The notes under the pieces were generated by a model. It did no database searches and was not told the origin of the DNA. It saw nothing but the letters and a program-made list of their open reading frames with translations. The position numbers and the translations under genes were made by a program. From contig CM076959.1 of the NCBI GenBank assembly GCA_039566865.1, positions 11,949,501 to 12,013,500 of the forward strand: a DNA stretch of 64,000 nucleotides, written 5' to 3'. The DNA comes from Aurelia coerulea. Taxonomy: Eukaryota > Cnidaria > Scyphozoa > Semaeostomeae > Ulmaridae. Positions 20,142 to 30,911 of this stretch are shown piece by piece (within the stretch, counting starts at the first letter, position 1; the number at the start of each line of letters is the position of its first letter).

Positions 20142-21636
20142 GTATGAATGTTTGCAGACGCGCGTGCTTCGAGAATCTCTCATCTATGATCTGCAGCAAC
20201 AGAAGCAGATCTTGGAAAACAGCGGCAGATTTGGTAGCATTAGCAAAAGTTGTCTTTGATATTTACGAGCGATCAGCCCAACAAGTGAAGTATGTAAACA
20301 AAGCAGGGGACGAGCGGGCGGCGCTCTAAATGTCACATTTCAACCCCAGGGGGGGGGGACTTGGTAATTCAAGGTGACGTACCCGTTGCAAAATTTAGGG
20401 TCTTGATTTTGGCAATTTACTTTTTTTAATTTTTAGGGTACAAAAAATTCAAATTTACTACCACTTAGGGTTGTGAAAATTGATATATGATTAGTTTGTC
20501 GAGTTTTAACAAAGTTTGATGAATCGAATTGTTGTTAGTAAGATTCTGTAACAACAAGAATCGACCAGTTATTGATTCTTCCTCTAAGATGGATTTGCTA
20601 GCAAGCCCATTTTCTCCAAATAGGATGCCAGAACTGGTTTGAATATTTTAGTCAGCGAATTTACAAATCGATATGCTGATGCAAAGTCTTCAAATAACTG
20701 AGAAAGGTGCGCATTTTAATGGAATGCATTCATGTCTTGTAGGATATTTTATGAGCCTGCTGGCACACTTTTAACTCCAGCTAGTCGGAAGAATCAAGAA
20801 TCTGCAGAAATTTCGGCTAGTTTGCACTTTAGCGGACACACTTATAACATTTCTCCGTGTGTGAATTATTTTGCACCGATTTTTGGATGGAAAATGTATC
20901 AGAACTAATTAAAGTATACCCATTGAACCAGTGGGGGCTTGGGGGCGGTAGCCCCCAAAAATCGCAAAGAAACGACTTCATTGATTGCCGGTTCCTGCTG
21001 CATCTTTAGGCCATATTTAAGTCATGTTGACGTTCTCAAGTAAGTGCGAATTAATCGAATTACGTGCGAATCTTGCATTATCCAATCAGATGATATGAAT
21101 TATATCACTATTGTTTAAAAAGCCAATCAGCAGTTAGTTCTAACAATAGTAATACGGCCTAACGTAAACATTGCCAGTGATTTGAGGAGGCCAGAAAAGG
21201 GGGAGAGAAAGGGCTAAACTGTTCCTCTAAAATTAGACAAAAATCTAAACTTTGAGTTTATTATCTCGTGTAGAGACAGAGCCATTGGGATTTTGACGTT
21301 TTTAATTTTTTGGCTTCCAACAGCAATCGTATGAAGGGAGAACTTTCCACGCGATAAAAAGCACTGAAGTCAAATCGCTGCATTTCGGCTATGGGCCCAA
21401 ACCCATGATCTTCCTCGCTGTCCAGTGTTTCCACTTTTGCACAGTCCCTGTTTTCAGAATTTTTTTCCGACTGAGATAGAGTTATTAGATATAGATGTAA
21501 AGTTCAGGATTCCTTTTTTTAATGGTAATGGATTAAGTAAACGGCATGTGAATCAGCCGAAAGCAATCACCTCCTTGCCTCCTTTTTCGCCCGCAATGTT
21601 TTCATTAGGCCACACTGCACTTTTGTCAACTCTTCC
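20142..21636. other. Intronic stretch without recognised gene
   Basis: Holds a G-run (20345-20358) next to a TACCCGTTGC segment that may be the decayed end of a G-run MITE. A short palindromic GGGGGC...GCCCCC lies near 20935-20960. Nothing else is recognised. Confidence 0.4.
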
Positions 21637-21952
21637 CCCGGGGGGGGTACTTAGTATATTTGTCCGACGGGGATGTGCCGTTTTTAAGGGTATCGTTTTC
21701 ACCAATTTTTTCTAGAACAGGGTATCAAAATGAGGCAATTTTTCTAGAGCAGGTTGTCAAAACATGTCAAATGCGAATATTCTGCTAGATCGGGTCGTTT
21801 TTCGGTCAAATTTCATCTTTTTGAGTATACTTTTCATCAATTTTTTCTAGAACAGGTTATCATTTTGAGCGAAAAATTCTGGAGCAGGGTAAAAAAATTT
21901 TTTTTCGTGGGCACACCCCCGTACAAATTTAAGTCAAGTACCCCCCCCCGGG
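21637..21952. mobile_element. MITE with CCCGGGGGGGGTACTT ends and 8-bp duplication
   Basis: The left end CCCGGGGGGGGTACTTA and right end complement CCCGGGGGGGGGTACTTGA are flanked by ACTCTTCC on both sides (21629-21636 and 21953-21960). An 8-bp duplication suggests a hAT-type element. The interior has TTTTTTCTAGAACAGG-type motifs repeated about four times. 316 bp, non-coding. Confidence 0.85.
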
Positions 21953-22214
21953 ACTCTTCCCCCTGAAAATTCCTTCGTCTGCGTTCTAGTCAAACTGAAT
22001 CCAGGACTTGAGTTTCTGAAACATCTAGGGACATGTTCTTCGGTAAATGAAGTTGATTTTTCGAATTTTTCTTCGATATTTCCAACGCAATACACAACTT
22101 CTCATACACTTCCTATACAAAACACACTAGCTCGGCCAGGTGTTTAACTACCAGTACCAGCATGCATTGCGCGCCGCACTGGTGGTGACGTAATCATGGG
22201 AATGGTCTATTGTC
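21953..22214. other. Intronic stretch without recognised gene
   Basis: No coding motif or repeat end recognised between the hAT-like MITE and the 3' end of the minus-strand LINE. Confidence 0.4.
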
Positions 22215-22755
22215 CCCAAATAAGATTTAAAATACATTAAACAAAACACTACAATTTCAATTTAAACTGTTGGGGTGAGAGGCAAAAAACCAAGGTTATC
22301 GTGTTGCCTCTCACACCACAACCCTATTTACAATATTTATATTTTCAAGCAAAGGAAAGTTAAACTATACAAACGGAAAATGAATGAAGTCAACGGAAAA
22401 CGTATTCAGGGCAAATAGACCGGGGAATAGTACAACAATCCGAGAATCCGCCCAATGCCCCATGCCACAAAGACAAACATTAGGCGAATTTCCAGACCGC
22501 TGGAGCACATCCCCTGTCTAAAGGTAAAATATATAGTTTTAGATTCCTTATCTAAATCGATTTGTGTTTTTGATGTACCTGACAGTACATTGAAGAATCA
22601 TTTTGTTGGCTATTGTGTTGTAGGTTTTGCTACCAAAAAGTAATAAATCACATAAATGATCATCAGGTAATTGAGTTACATAATTGTTTACAATGTTAGA
22701 TAGTTCTTCAAGCAGGATTTCCCTTACCCTGGGTACCATATGGCATTTGCTAATT

Positions 22756-22829
22756 CACGGCACCACGGCACTACGGCACTACGGCACTACGGCACTACGG
22801 CACTACGGCACTACGGCACTACGGCACCA
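22756..22829. repeat. (GGCACTAC)n 8-bp array
   Basis: Tandem CACTACGG repeats with terminal CACCACGG variants. The inverted partner array is at about 23796-23836. Confidence 0.9.
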
Positions 22830-23106
22830 CGACACTGAGTATTTTGATATTATGAATTCTGATTAAATATCTTGTGAGACTGCAGTCCTCGCAAAAAGTC
22901 TTTGTTAATTTGTACATTATTTTAGAAGATCTGAACTTAGATCACATAAGCACGAGCCAAGAAGGAGCGTTCCGTTTCCGTCTCTTGAACATTGCAAGTT
23001 AGCCTCAACAGGACACTTTCATCGATGTGTTCATTGGATAATACCTCAGTGCCATAAAAGCCCCTTTCCTACTAAAACATACAAGACGCCATTCTTTCAC
23101 CTAAAC

Positions 23107-23265
23107 CAGGGCCGTAGGAAGAAGCTGCAGATTGGGGGGGCAATTGTTCTTAAAACAATAGAGAACAATACATGTAATTAATTCGTGTGACGTAGCACCA
23201 TTGTTTTCAAAATTATTGGGGGAGGCTTGAGCCCCCCTGCCCCCTCCCCGCTTCCTACGGGCCTG
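23107..23265. mobile_element. Small MITE with CAGGGCCGTAGGAAG ends
   Basis: CAGGGCCGTAGGAAG at 23107 and CTTCCTACGGGCCTG ending 23265. The CAGGG start and inner G/C runs are typical of hAT-like MITEs. 159 bp, lying inside element H. No clean target duplication read. Confidence 0.65.
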
Positions 23266-24609
23266 AAAATCAAACTGGAGACTCTCGCCCTCCATCCACT
23301 CGATGATTTCTCGATGGATTTGGTTTGATGAATTCGAAATTAATAAGTCCTTGATAAGAGGGGACTCTTGCCCCCTCAGCCCCTGGCACTACTACCTACT
23401 GAAACCAGCCGAAATGATAGGAATTTGAAACAATAAATAACTAAAGTAGGATACCTTTACTTTCAAGAAAGATCCCCAAGGAAGATCCCAAAAAATCCGA
23501 AAAAAACAAATATCCTTTCGAGTGTTCCATTCGCAATTTTGACAGAGTGACTTCTGCTTAGCAACCAAAGAACAACCAAAGAAAAGGTTCCAATGAAATC
23601 CTGTGTGAAGTGTATTGACTTTATCATTTTTTGACAAAAATATGTATTCAGCTGTAACTGTTTTGTTGCTGTTGTTGTTACATGATTTGGTGTACACTGC
23701 TTGTACACCTTGGCGTTTACAGGTCAGACAATTGCCAAAACTATGCTCTTAAGATATTTAAACGGAATTCTATAAATTAATAATACAGATACTCAGTGCC
23801 GTAGTGCCGTAGTGCCGCAGTGCCGTGGTGCCGTGGATTAGCAAATGCCTTTCCCTATGGTGTAAGTATGATTGGCAGTGCAGGGAGAAATGGGCAATTG
23901 ATTCCACTACTGCATTGCATGTACACATTGGGTTGTTGCGGCCAAAATTATGCTCAAATCTATGTTCGTTTAGGTCACTAAACCTAACGCGATGTCTAGT
24001 TATGAGTGCTGAGTCATGGCTGTTAGTGATTCCATGCATGAGGTTTTTTTGAGGCCTTATAATGGAAATCAATGATTTTTTTAACTGAGATATTGTCGTA
24101 GAGGTTCTTATTTCAGAATCTAAGCCATTCCATATTTTGACACAAGAAGGAAAGAAGCTCTTGGAGTATCTCGTGGTATTTACCTTGTCCTCCCTTAAAG
24201 CTCTTTGGTGTCGTAAGTTATACTGTGTGTCACTTCTGGCTGGGATACAGTCTCTCAAGTATTGAGGAGTTTGATCATTGACAATCTTGTAAAAAAGGCA
24301 CAACCTTCGATACCATCTTCTCTTACTGAGCGATTCCCAGCCGAGTTCCTCAAGTAATCTGTCAGTATTAGTTCCACTCTATGCCCCGCGGACGGCTAAG
24401 GCTGCTTAATATTGCGTGGACTCTAGCTTGCGGGAAAGAGGCATGCTTTGCTCATGGTAAATTAGAAGGATCTGGATTGAAGCTCATTCTCATCATTCTC
24501 ATTGAAGCTCATTAGTTCTTTCGTTGCTGTTGTTGCTGTTGCTGTTATAATTGGCTTCTTTTATTTTATGTTAAAGTATAACGACGCTCACTAAGATTTT
24601 TTCTTATAT

Positions 24610-25005
24610 ACCATCATAGTTTATGAATAAGGCAAGTTTTATGCTTCGCAGTTCAAGTTCTATCAAATTTTTCGTTCTCAAAATGTCCTCAGAATTTCGA
24701 CAGAATTTGAGAAATCAAAAAAACAGACGGTGTATCGGTGTATCGGTTTATCGGTTTATCGGTGTATCGGTGTATCGGTGTATCGGTGTATCGGTGTATC
24801 GGTGTATCGGTGTATCGGTGTATCGGTGTATCAGTGTATCGGTGTATCGGTGTATCGGTGTATCGGTGTATCGGTGTATCGCTGCATCAGAAAAAAGCTA
24901 CACTTCACAGTACAAGCTCTATCAAATTTTTAGTTCTTTTAATGTCCTCAGAATTCCACAGAATTTTAAGAGATAATAAAAGCCGACAGCGTATCGGTGA
25001 GGCCT
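24610..25005 (+). repeat. Satellite J monomers flanking a (TATCGGTG)n array
   Basis: Two monomer-like segments (CAAATTTTTCGTTCT...GTCCTCAGAATT, then CAGAAAAAAGCTACACTTC...) match the 122-bp units at 38956-41710. Between them TATCGGTG is repeated about twenty times (24729-24890), whereas ordinary monomers have only one or two copies of this octamer at the junction. Confidence 0.85.
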
Positions 25006-25007
25006 AG

Positions 25008-25078
25008 GTTAAACGTCGCTCTTCTCATGCGCCGAACCTAATAGTTGAATTAGGCGCATGAGAAGAGCGACGTTTAAC
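25008..25078. repeat. Perfect 26-bp palindrome (19-nt loop)
   Basis: 25008-25033 and 25053-25078 are exact reverse complements (AACGTCGCTCTTCTCATGCG core). Related single copies lie at about 25170-25203 and, adjoining the satellite, 38905-38950. Confidence 0.9.
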
Positions 25079-25282
25079 TTGATTAAGTTCGGCAGATTGA
25101 ATTAGGTGCAGCAGAATGTACTTGGAGCGACTGGTCCTGTCGCATTATGCGACTCTGGAGCGACTTCAAGTTAGACGTCGCTCTCCTCATGCGCCGAACT
25201 TAATGCATACATTATTCCTCATAATTTTCCGTTTTAAAGCGAGGCGTAGCATGCGTATATCTTCGAATAACGGGAAATTTGC

Positions 25283-25900
25283 CGGACGTGACAACAAGGG
25301 CAGATTTTGTAATACAATAGCAACAGTTACATTTGATTGACACCTCAATTCAAAGCGATTAGCGACTGCAGACAAAGGAAATTCTCTCAACCAGTAATTC
25401 AAAACAATCAAAGCCGCAAAAGTTTCCCCGAAACTAGTAGGGCAAACTCTCGCCTTGGGCAAGCGAAAGATGGTTTTTAAAAGAAGTTACGTGCTTATAA
25501 CGAAAGAAGAAGGGTAAATCTAAAGTTCTGTCCGGCGGATTTTATTTATTTGATTCAGGAGAACTTTTGTAATCGTTTCATTTAAGCCCTAAATGCGCGA
25601 GAATTACAAATGCCTTCTGCTCGGCTTCTGAATCAAATAAGCAAAATCCGCCAGACAGAACTTTAGATTTACCCTTCTTCTTTCGTTATAGACACGTAAA
25701 TTCTTTTAAAAACCATCTTTCGCTTGCACAAGGCGAGAGTTTGCCCTACTAGTTTCGGGGAAACCTTTGCGGCTTTGTTTGTTTTGAATTACCGGTTGAG
25801 AGAATTTCCTTTGTCTGCAGTCGCTAATCGCTTTGAATTGTGGTGTCAATCAAACGCAACCGTTGCTATTGTATTACAAAATCTGCCCTTGTTGGACGTG
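25283..25900. mobile_element. Foldback element with arms of about 270 bp
   Basis: Left arm 25283-25560 and right arm 25625-25900 are inverted copies, with a short loop (25561-25624). Shared segments include GTTTCCCCGAAACTAGTAGG near 25425 and its complement near 25745. The open frames in the two arms encode almost the same peptide only because the arms are duplicates. Confidence 0.8.
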
Positions 25901-26214
25901 ACTAAAAGGACAATGGCTTCTCTCGATTTTGTTGCGTCTGAGACAAAACATTGGTGACTGTATTCTAATTTTCAATCGAGCGAAACAAAAACAAAACTTT
26001 CAGTTAATAGTATAGCTTGATTTCCGCATGATGTACACAAACTCAACTCTGAACGCAGACGTGTGACATTGCAAAAGTGGCACTGGCACGTCGACCCCGG
26101 CTAGCTACAAGGTATAACTTATGACTGAGATGTTGTTGATTATTCTTCGTTTTACACGATAAAACACTGTATTATTTACATTTGAATTATTTAATGATTA
26201 TTACGTAAATATTG
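25901..26214. other. Intronic stretch without recognised gene
   Basis: No recognised feature between the foldback and the 5' break of the group C LINE. Confidence 0.4.
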
Positions 26215-28049
26215 TAGAGAACACTAGTGGTAAGAAACCTTGTGGTGTTGCTGATACAACAGACATTGATGATGATAGGGACATCGTTAGATTGATCGTA
26301 GAAAAGCACAAGAACCACCCAAGTGTTATAGCCATAGTACAAAACCCAGATTGCAATGTTGAAACCTTTTCTTTCAAGGAAATAGAAGCTCGGGATGTTG
26401 CAATATTGTTAAAAAGTTTGGATGGGAGAAAATCCACAGGTGAGGATCAAATACCCCCAAAACTAGTATTACTTGCTGCAAATGAGCTTACAATTCCATT
26501 AACCAATGCTATTAACTGTAGTATACGCAATTTTAGATTTCCAGAAAATGCGAAAAAAGCAGCGGTTTGCCCCTTGGACAAAGGGGAGCTGAATCGCACT
26601 GTTGAAAGAAATTATCGTCCTGTCAGTGTTCTAAATACTTTTTCAAAAATTTACGAAAAAGCCTTAAAACAACAGCTTATCTCACATCTAGATAAAACAC
26701 TCTCTATTTTTATATCGGCTTACAGAAAAGCATACAGTACACAACATGTGTTGATAAATCTAGTGGAAGAATGGAGGGCAAAACTTGACAAAGATTTCGT
26801 CGTAGGAGCAATCTTCATGGATCTCTCAAAGGCCTTTGACTGTATTCCACATGATCTAATCATAGCAAAATTACATGCATACGGTTTTGATGAAAATGCG
26901 TTAGTTCTTATATATTCCTATTTAAAACGTCGAAAACAATGTGTCCGGATAAATAATTCAAATAGTTCCTTAAAATATGTTGTATCAGGAGTTCCACAGG
27001 GTTCTGTGCTTGGTCCAATTTTATTTAATTTCTTTATAAATGATCTTTTTCTGAATATAAAGCAGGCAACCCTTCATAATTATGCTGATGATAATACACT
27101 TTCATATTTTTCCAAAACTATGCCCGAGCTTGTCAGAGTTTTGGAGAATGAAAGCAATGTTGCTTTAACTTGGCTAGAACAGAATGAAATGATTGCTAAC
27201 CCTGAGAAATTTCATGCTTTGTTAGTAAGAAAGGATCGGAAAGATACTAGTGGACAAAATATAAGCTTTCAAGGTCATGAAATCAAATCAGAAGAAACTG
27301 TAAAACTTTTGGGAGTTACTCTGGATAACAAATTGAGCTTTGATAAGCACATATCAAATCTTTGTAAAAAAGCTGCGACACAACTAAACGTTTTGAAAAG
27401 ACTGAGATCATTTATTGGTTTTGAGCAGAAAAAGGTACTTGTACAAAGCTTTGTTTACTCTAACTTTAATTATTGTCCGTTAGTTTGGTATTTTTCTTCC
27501 ATGAAGTCGCTTCATAAAATTGAAAAGTTACAAGATCGTGCACTAAGATTTCTTTACAATGATCATAAGAGCTCATATGATGATTTGAGACAAAAGTCAG
27601 GAAGATGTACTATGCAAGTCTCGCGTCAAAGAACTCTTTGCATTGAAATTTACAAAACATTGAATAATCTAAATCCACCATTCATGAAAAATTTCTTCAA
27701 ATTCAGATCTTCGCAATATTCTACCAGAAATCCTTATGACTTAAAACATATCAGACCAAATCAAGTAACTTTTGGTTCAAACAGTCTTGAGTCCGTTGGC
27801 CCTCAAATATGGAATGACCTACCAATCAAAATGAAATCCGCAGAAAACTTGAAAAGCTTTAAACTTTTGATAAAGCAATGGAATGGCCCAAAATGCAAAT
27901 GTAGCGCCTGCAGTAGTTTTTAATTTTATTCAGCATTAAGTTTCTTATACATTTTAATTTCATTCGATTTAGATTAGTTAACTTTGTATATATTGTATAT
28001 ATATTGTTTAGCTATGTAAATATCGAATTAAAATAAATGAACAACAACA
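26215..28049 (+). mobile_element. 5'-truncated LINE (group C)
   Basis: RT coding region with about 25 in-frame codons upstream of the annotated ATG, an AT-rich 3' UTR (27924-28030) and an ACAACAACA tail at 28038-28049. The endonuclease is absent. Confidence 0.8.
26292..27923 (+). CDS. LINE reverse transcriptase, intact frame (group C)
   Basis: 543 codons without a stop. RT motifs in order: LLKSLDGRKSTGEDQIPPK near 40-58, NYRPVSVLNTFSKIYEK near 106, motif A IFMDLSKAFDCIPHDL near 174-189, motif B SGVPQGSVLGPILFNFFIND near 230, motif C YADDNTLSY near 262. The LLGVTLDNKLSFDKHI block, thumb (NYCPLVWYF) and a C-terminal KCKCSACSSF tail follow. All three catalytic aspartates are present. The LINE copies itself by target-primed reverse transcription, which also needs the missing endonuclease. 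Lies sense-oriented inside RLC intron 1. The CxCxxC tail is shared with the copies at 57525-58589, 59515-60025 and 61304-62305. Confidence 0.9.
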   Translation: MIVEKHKNHPSVIAIVQNPDCNVETFSFKEIEARDVAILLKSLDGRKSTGEDQIPPKLVLLAANELTIPLTNAINCSIRNFRFPENAKKAAVCPLDKGELNRTVERNYRPVSVLNTFSKIYEKALKQQLISHLDKTLSIFISAYRKAYSTQHVLINLVEEWRAKLDKDFVVGAIFMDLSKAFDCIPHDLIIAKLHAYGFDENALVLIYSYLKRRKQCVRINNSNSSLKYVVSGVPQGSVLGPILFNFFINDLFLNIKQATLHNYADDNTLSYFSKTMPELVRVLENESNVALTWLEQNEMIANPEKFHALLVRKDRKDTSGQNISFQGHEIKSEETVKLLGVTLDNKLSFDKHISNLCKKAATQLNVLKRLRSFIGFEQKKVLVQSFVYSNFNYCPLVWYFSSMKSLHKIEKLQDRALRFLYNDHKSSYDDLRQKSGRCTMQVSRQRTLCIEIYKTLNNLNPPFMKNFFKFRSSQYSTRNPYDLKHIRPNQVTFGSNSLESVGPQIWNDLPIKMKSAENLKSFKLLIKQWNGPKCKCSACSSF

Positions 28050-28299
28050 GTTATGTCCATGACAAAGTTTGAATATCATTTTGCTTGCCCAGAGTTAGTT
28101 GTGTTTTGCTTTCTCAAAATTGGTTGCGTCAGTTTTGTCAACATGCTTTTGTTCGTTGTTACTTTGAGAACAAAAGCTGAAGGAACACAGTGACATTTCG
28201 TTTCACAAACCGCTGACCACTCAAAATCACCAGTCTCGCAGCTAGATTTCAAAACGAGCGAGACAACTGGCCTAGATAGGTCGTGCATCGGCTTCTGCA
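28050..28299. other. Intronic stretch without recognised gene
   Basis: Short interval between LINE tail and repeat F; nothing recognised. Confidence 0.4.
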
Positions 28300-30110
28300 T
28301 TCTAGCGTGAGCTCATCCGTTCGCAGTTAAATCCACTATTTGATTTTGATGGAAGAAAGGTTGGCGAACATCGGGAGACATCAATCGACGAAATTTTCGG
28401 ATTAAAAAGCACTGTTCGAAGACTTCTTGTGGCCATGAAAAAATGGCCTAATTCGTACGCAGATTCCTGTTGATGAAAGACCGCATGCCATTCAGACCCA
28501 GAATCAGAATCAGATTGAAAATCAGATTCAGAATCAGATTCAGTCCCAGAATCAGATTGGGATCTTAAATTTGTTGTTTTTGGCCACAAAATGGGTAGAA
28601 TTGACATGTTTGCACTCCCAATTGATAAAATAGCGTTTACTGAGCAATTCTGCGCGATTTCTCGTCAAAAGGTGTTCACAATTTGTTATACGAGCCTTAG
28701 AAAATAACTAAACAACAACAACAACTAAAATTTTTCTCGAATCTGATTCTGGGGGTCCAAAGGTCAGAATCAGATTCGAGGAAATGGCTGTATTTCAATG
28801 GATTCATTCGAGGTTGAATGCCCCTATGACCAGAATCAGATTCGAGGGAATCAGAAGGGATACCAACGGTGATCAAGTTTCAGTTTTATTTCAATTTAAA
28901 TTTCTGCTTAAGATTTTATCAGTTATAAATTATGCAGAATCCATCTCTCATATGTAAGCTATTTTCAAATAATATGTTTCGGATAATTAGAGCCAGTCTG
29001 CAACAAATACGTCAAAGCAAAGCTCAGCACGATCCAACGTTGGTATCCCTTCTTTTCCGCGACGTGCCATTCAGACCCAGATTCGATACTACCTACGTTT
29101 TCTCAGCAACAGTGACAGCTATTTCCGATATTTTTTCATGATATGATAGACCAACTATCCCTCTACACACGCTGTGCGTTAGCCGTTCTTGTAGCTCCTG
29201 GAATCTTCTATGCTAAGGGCAAATCTGACGGCAGGTAGCAAATCTTAGCTTAGGCCATAAAACCAATTAATTTAGAGAAATCAACGGAATGGACAAGAGG
29301 ATCCAGGGCCCCGGGTACAATTTCCTTGCCAAGTTGCCAACAAACCAGGTCAAATGTTTTCCCACTCGTTTCCCACTCTTTTGTGTCAAAGGTTTCACTA
29401 AGTGAAAAAGTAGAGAACTTCGTCTTTAGTTGGGTTTCAGGTATGTCATAGCAATAGTAAAAGGGAATAAGAATACCGTCGCAGCGACTCCCCTTTCCCT
29501 GTTTAATTGTTATTTTATTTTGTTCGTGTTGTATCAAGTGGAGATGATGTTCTAGTATAAGCAATCTTTTAAAATGAAAGGACATGGAATATTTTATTTT
29601 AACTGTTGATTTATTAGAGAAATGTACATAAGCGTGAGAAGAAAATCTAGGAGGGCTGCCCGACACAAAGTCCATTGTTTACCATATAATTTTTGGCCGA
29701 CTGAGGGCTCCTTTTGGCCGGATTAAATGAGGATTTTTGATAATATTTCTCAAGTTGGGGGGGGGGGGGGGCTACCGCCATCCGGCCCCACGGCTCGTAC
29801 GCTTGTGGAAATGTAAAATTCATTACAGTGAAAACTCTGGATGGCTTATAAGTAACGTATGTCTTTTTCAGCTTTTGTAGTTAATTATGATTTGTTTCCT
29901 TATACAGTCAGGGGCGGATCCAGCCCGAATTTGAGGGGGGGGGGGCAACTTGCAAAGAGGGCGCCAAATATACAACGGAAAGGCGTTCCTTGAAACTGTT
30001 GTTCGTTGAATTCTCAAAGTGTCTGAGATTTACATGTAAATTTACACTCTATTTTGTCTCTGCCTTTTCATTATGAATGAGGCAAACTGTTATTTGTTTG
30101 TTTTACTGTG
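28300..30110 (-). repeat. Repeat family F, copy 1 (inverted)
   Basis: In reverse orientation this matches 30912-33065 and 35545-36650. Landmarks: GTGGGAAACGAGTGGGAAAA near 29375, the GGATCCTCTTGTCC segment near 29300, a 69-codon frame at 28932-29141, the perfect hairpin at 28736-28780 and a GATTCTGA-rich segment (28500-28565) that reads SDSGTESDSESD on the minus strand. It retains the uninterrupted form of the site where element E1 sits in copy 2. A G-run hAT-like fragment (CAGGGGCGGATCCAG near 29909) interrupts its far end. Confidence 0.75.
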
Positions 30111-30911
30111 TTGTATCACCTAGGATTACTTGAGTAATGCGTAGATGAATTAATGGTGTCATCGAAATGCCTTTGAAACGCTCTACATCACCAAGCGATA
30201 AACAGCCGGTTTGGTCCGAAAATGTTGAAAAAATTGTCAACAAATTATTCACTGCCTTTTTTATTTATTTGTCTATCAAAGAATTACTTTTGAAAAAATC
30301 CAACATGTTTATTTTTCGTGATTTTCCTCCTTTGAAATTCCTATTTATTTTCCTGAGTTTGACCTTGGACAGGCAGTTCTGCCATATGGCAACTAAATAT
30401 TTGAAACGAATTTTATTGCCTTGAATTTGCCAAACACCAAAATCTGATTTGTATCAAAATATTGGGCACCTCTTGTCTTGTGGGTAAACCTAAATGCCAT
30501 AAAAACCGTTTCAATAATCAAAGTTCCTCTCATTCCAAAGAGTAAAATTTCTTTGTAACCACTTTTCAACATCAAACCGCTACCGCATTCCAATGACATG
30601 CCGGTTCCTTTGTAATTTTATCAATATAGCATGGGGTAAGATTTGGACCAGTGGAGCTGAGGAGGATTAGAAAATTTAGTTCCTACATGGCTGAAGGACA
30701 TTTTAAAGGGTTAAGAGACCGGTCAACACTCGTCAAAATCCGTGAAATTTTAAGAAACTTTCCGTCCTGTGCCTGTTTCGTAGCTTCTTAGAAAAGATGT
30801 GTGCATGTCAAGAATGTTATAACGTAATGGGGCATGAATGGGGGTAGTATTATGTTTCTGTCTTTATCATTGACACGTAGGAACGGGCGGGCAACTCCCC
30901 CCCCCCCCCGT
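30111..30911. other. Intronic stretch without recognised gene
   Basis: No coding motif. A short AAGAAACTTT fragment near 30750 and a C-run at 30897-30910 are the only landmarks. Confidence 0.4.

Larger units (their letters stand above)
22742..23849. mobile_element. Element H: GGCATTTGCTAAT TIRs with (GGCACTAC)n subterminal arrays
   Basis: GGCATTTGCTAATTCACGG at 22742 is mirrored at 23831-23849. Just inside both ends lie tandem 8-bp units GGCACTAC (about seven on the left, three or four degenerate ones on the right), in inverted orientation. It splits the minus-strand LINE cleanly: reading on either side rejoins the RT C-terminal domain. No clear target duplication and no ORF with a transposase motif. 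A smaller MITE lies inside. Confidence 0.75.
22215..24465 (-). pseudogene. LINE RT C-terminal region, split by an insertion (group A-like)
   Basis: Minus-strand frames from about 24465 to 23850 give AALAVRGA, GWESLSKRRWYRRLCLFYKI, and a C-terminal domain with a C-x-C...H...C array (PMCTCNAVVESIAHFSLHC near 23925-23870). After the insertion at 22742-23849 the frame resumes near 22739 and runs to 22548 (VREILLEELSN...LLLFGSKTYN). A 3' UTR continues to about 22215. Stops near 24400 show decay. The C/H/C pattern matches the copy at 4650-6424. Catalytic RT and endonuclease are absent. Confidence 0.8.

Noticed and set aside
24623..25007. VYRCIG-type repeat proteins
   Set aside because: Three overlapping frames through the (TATCGGTG)n array; an octamer is open in all three phases by chance.
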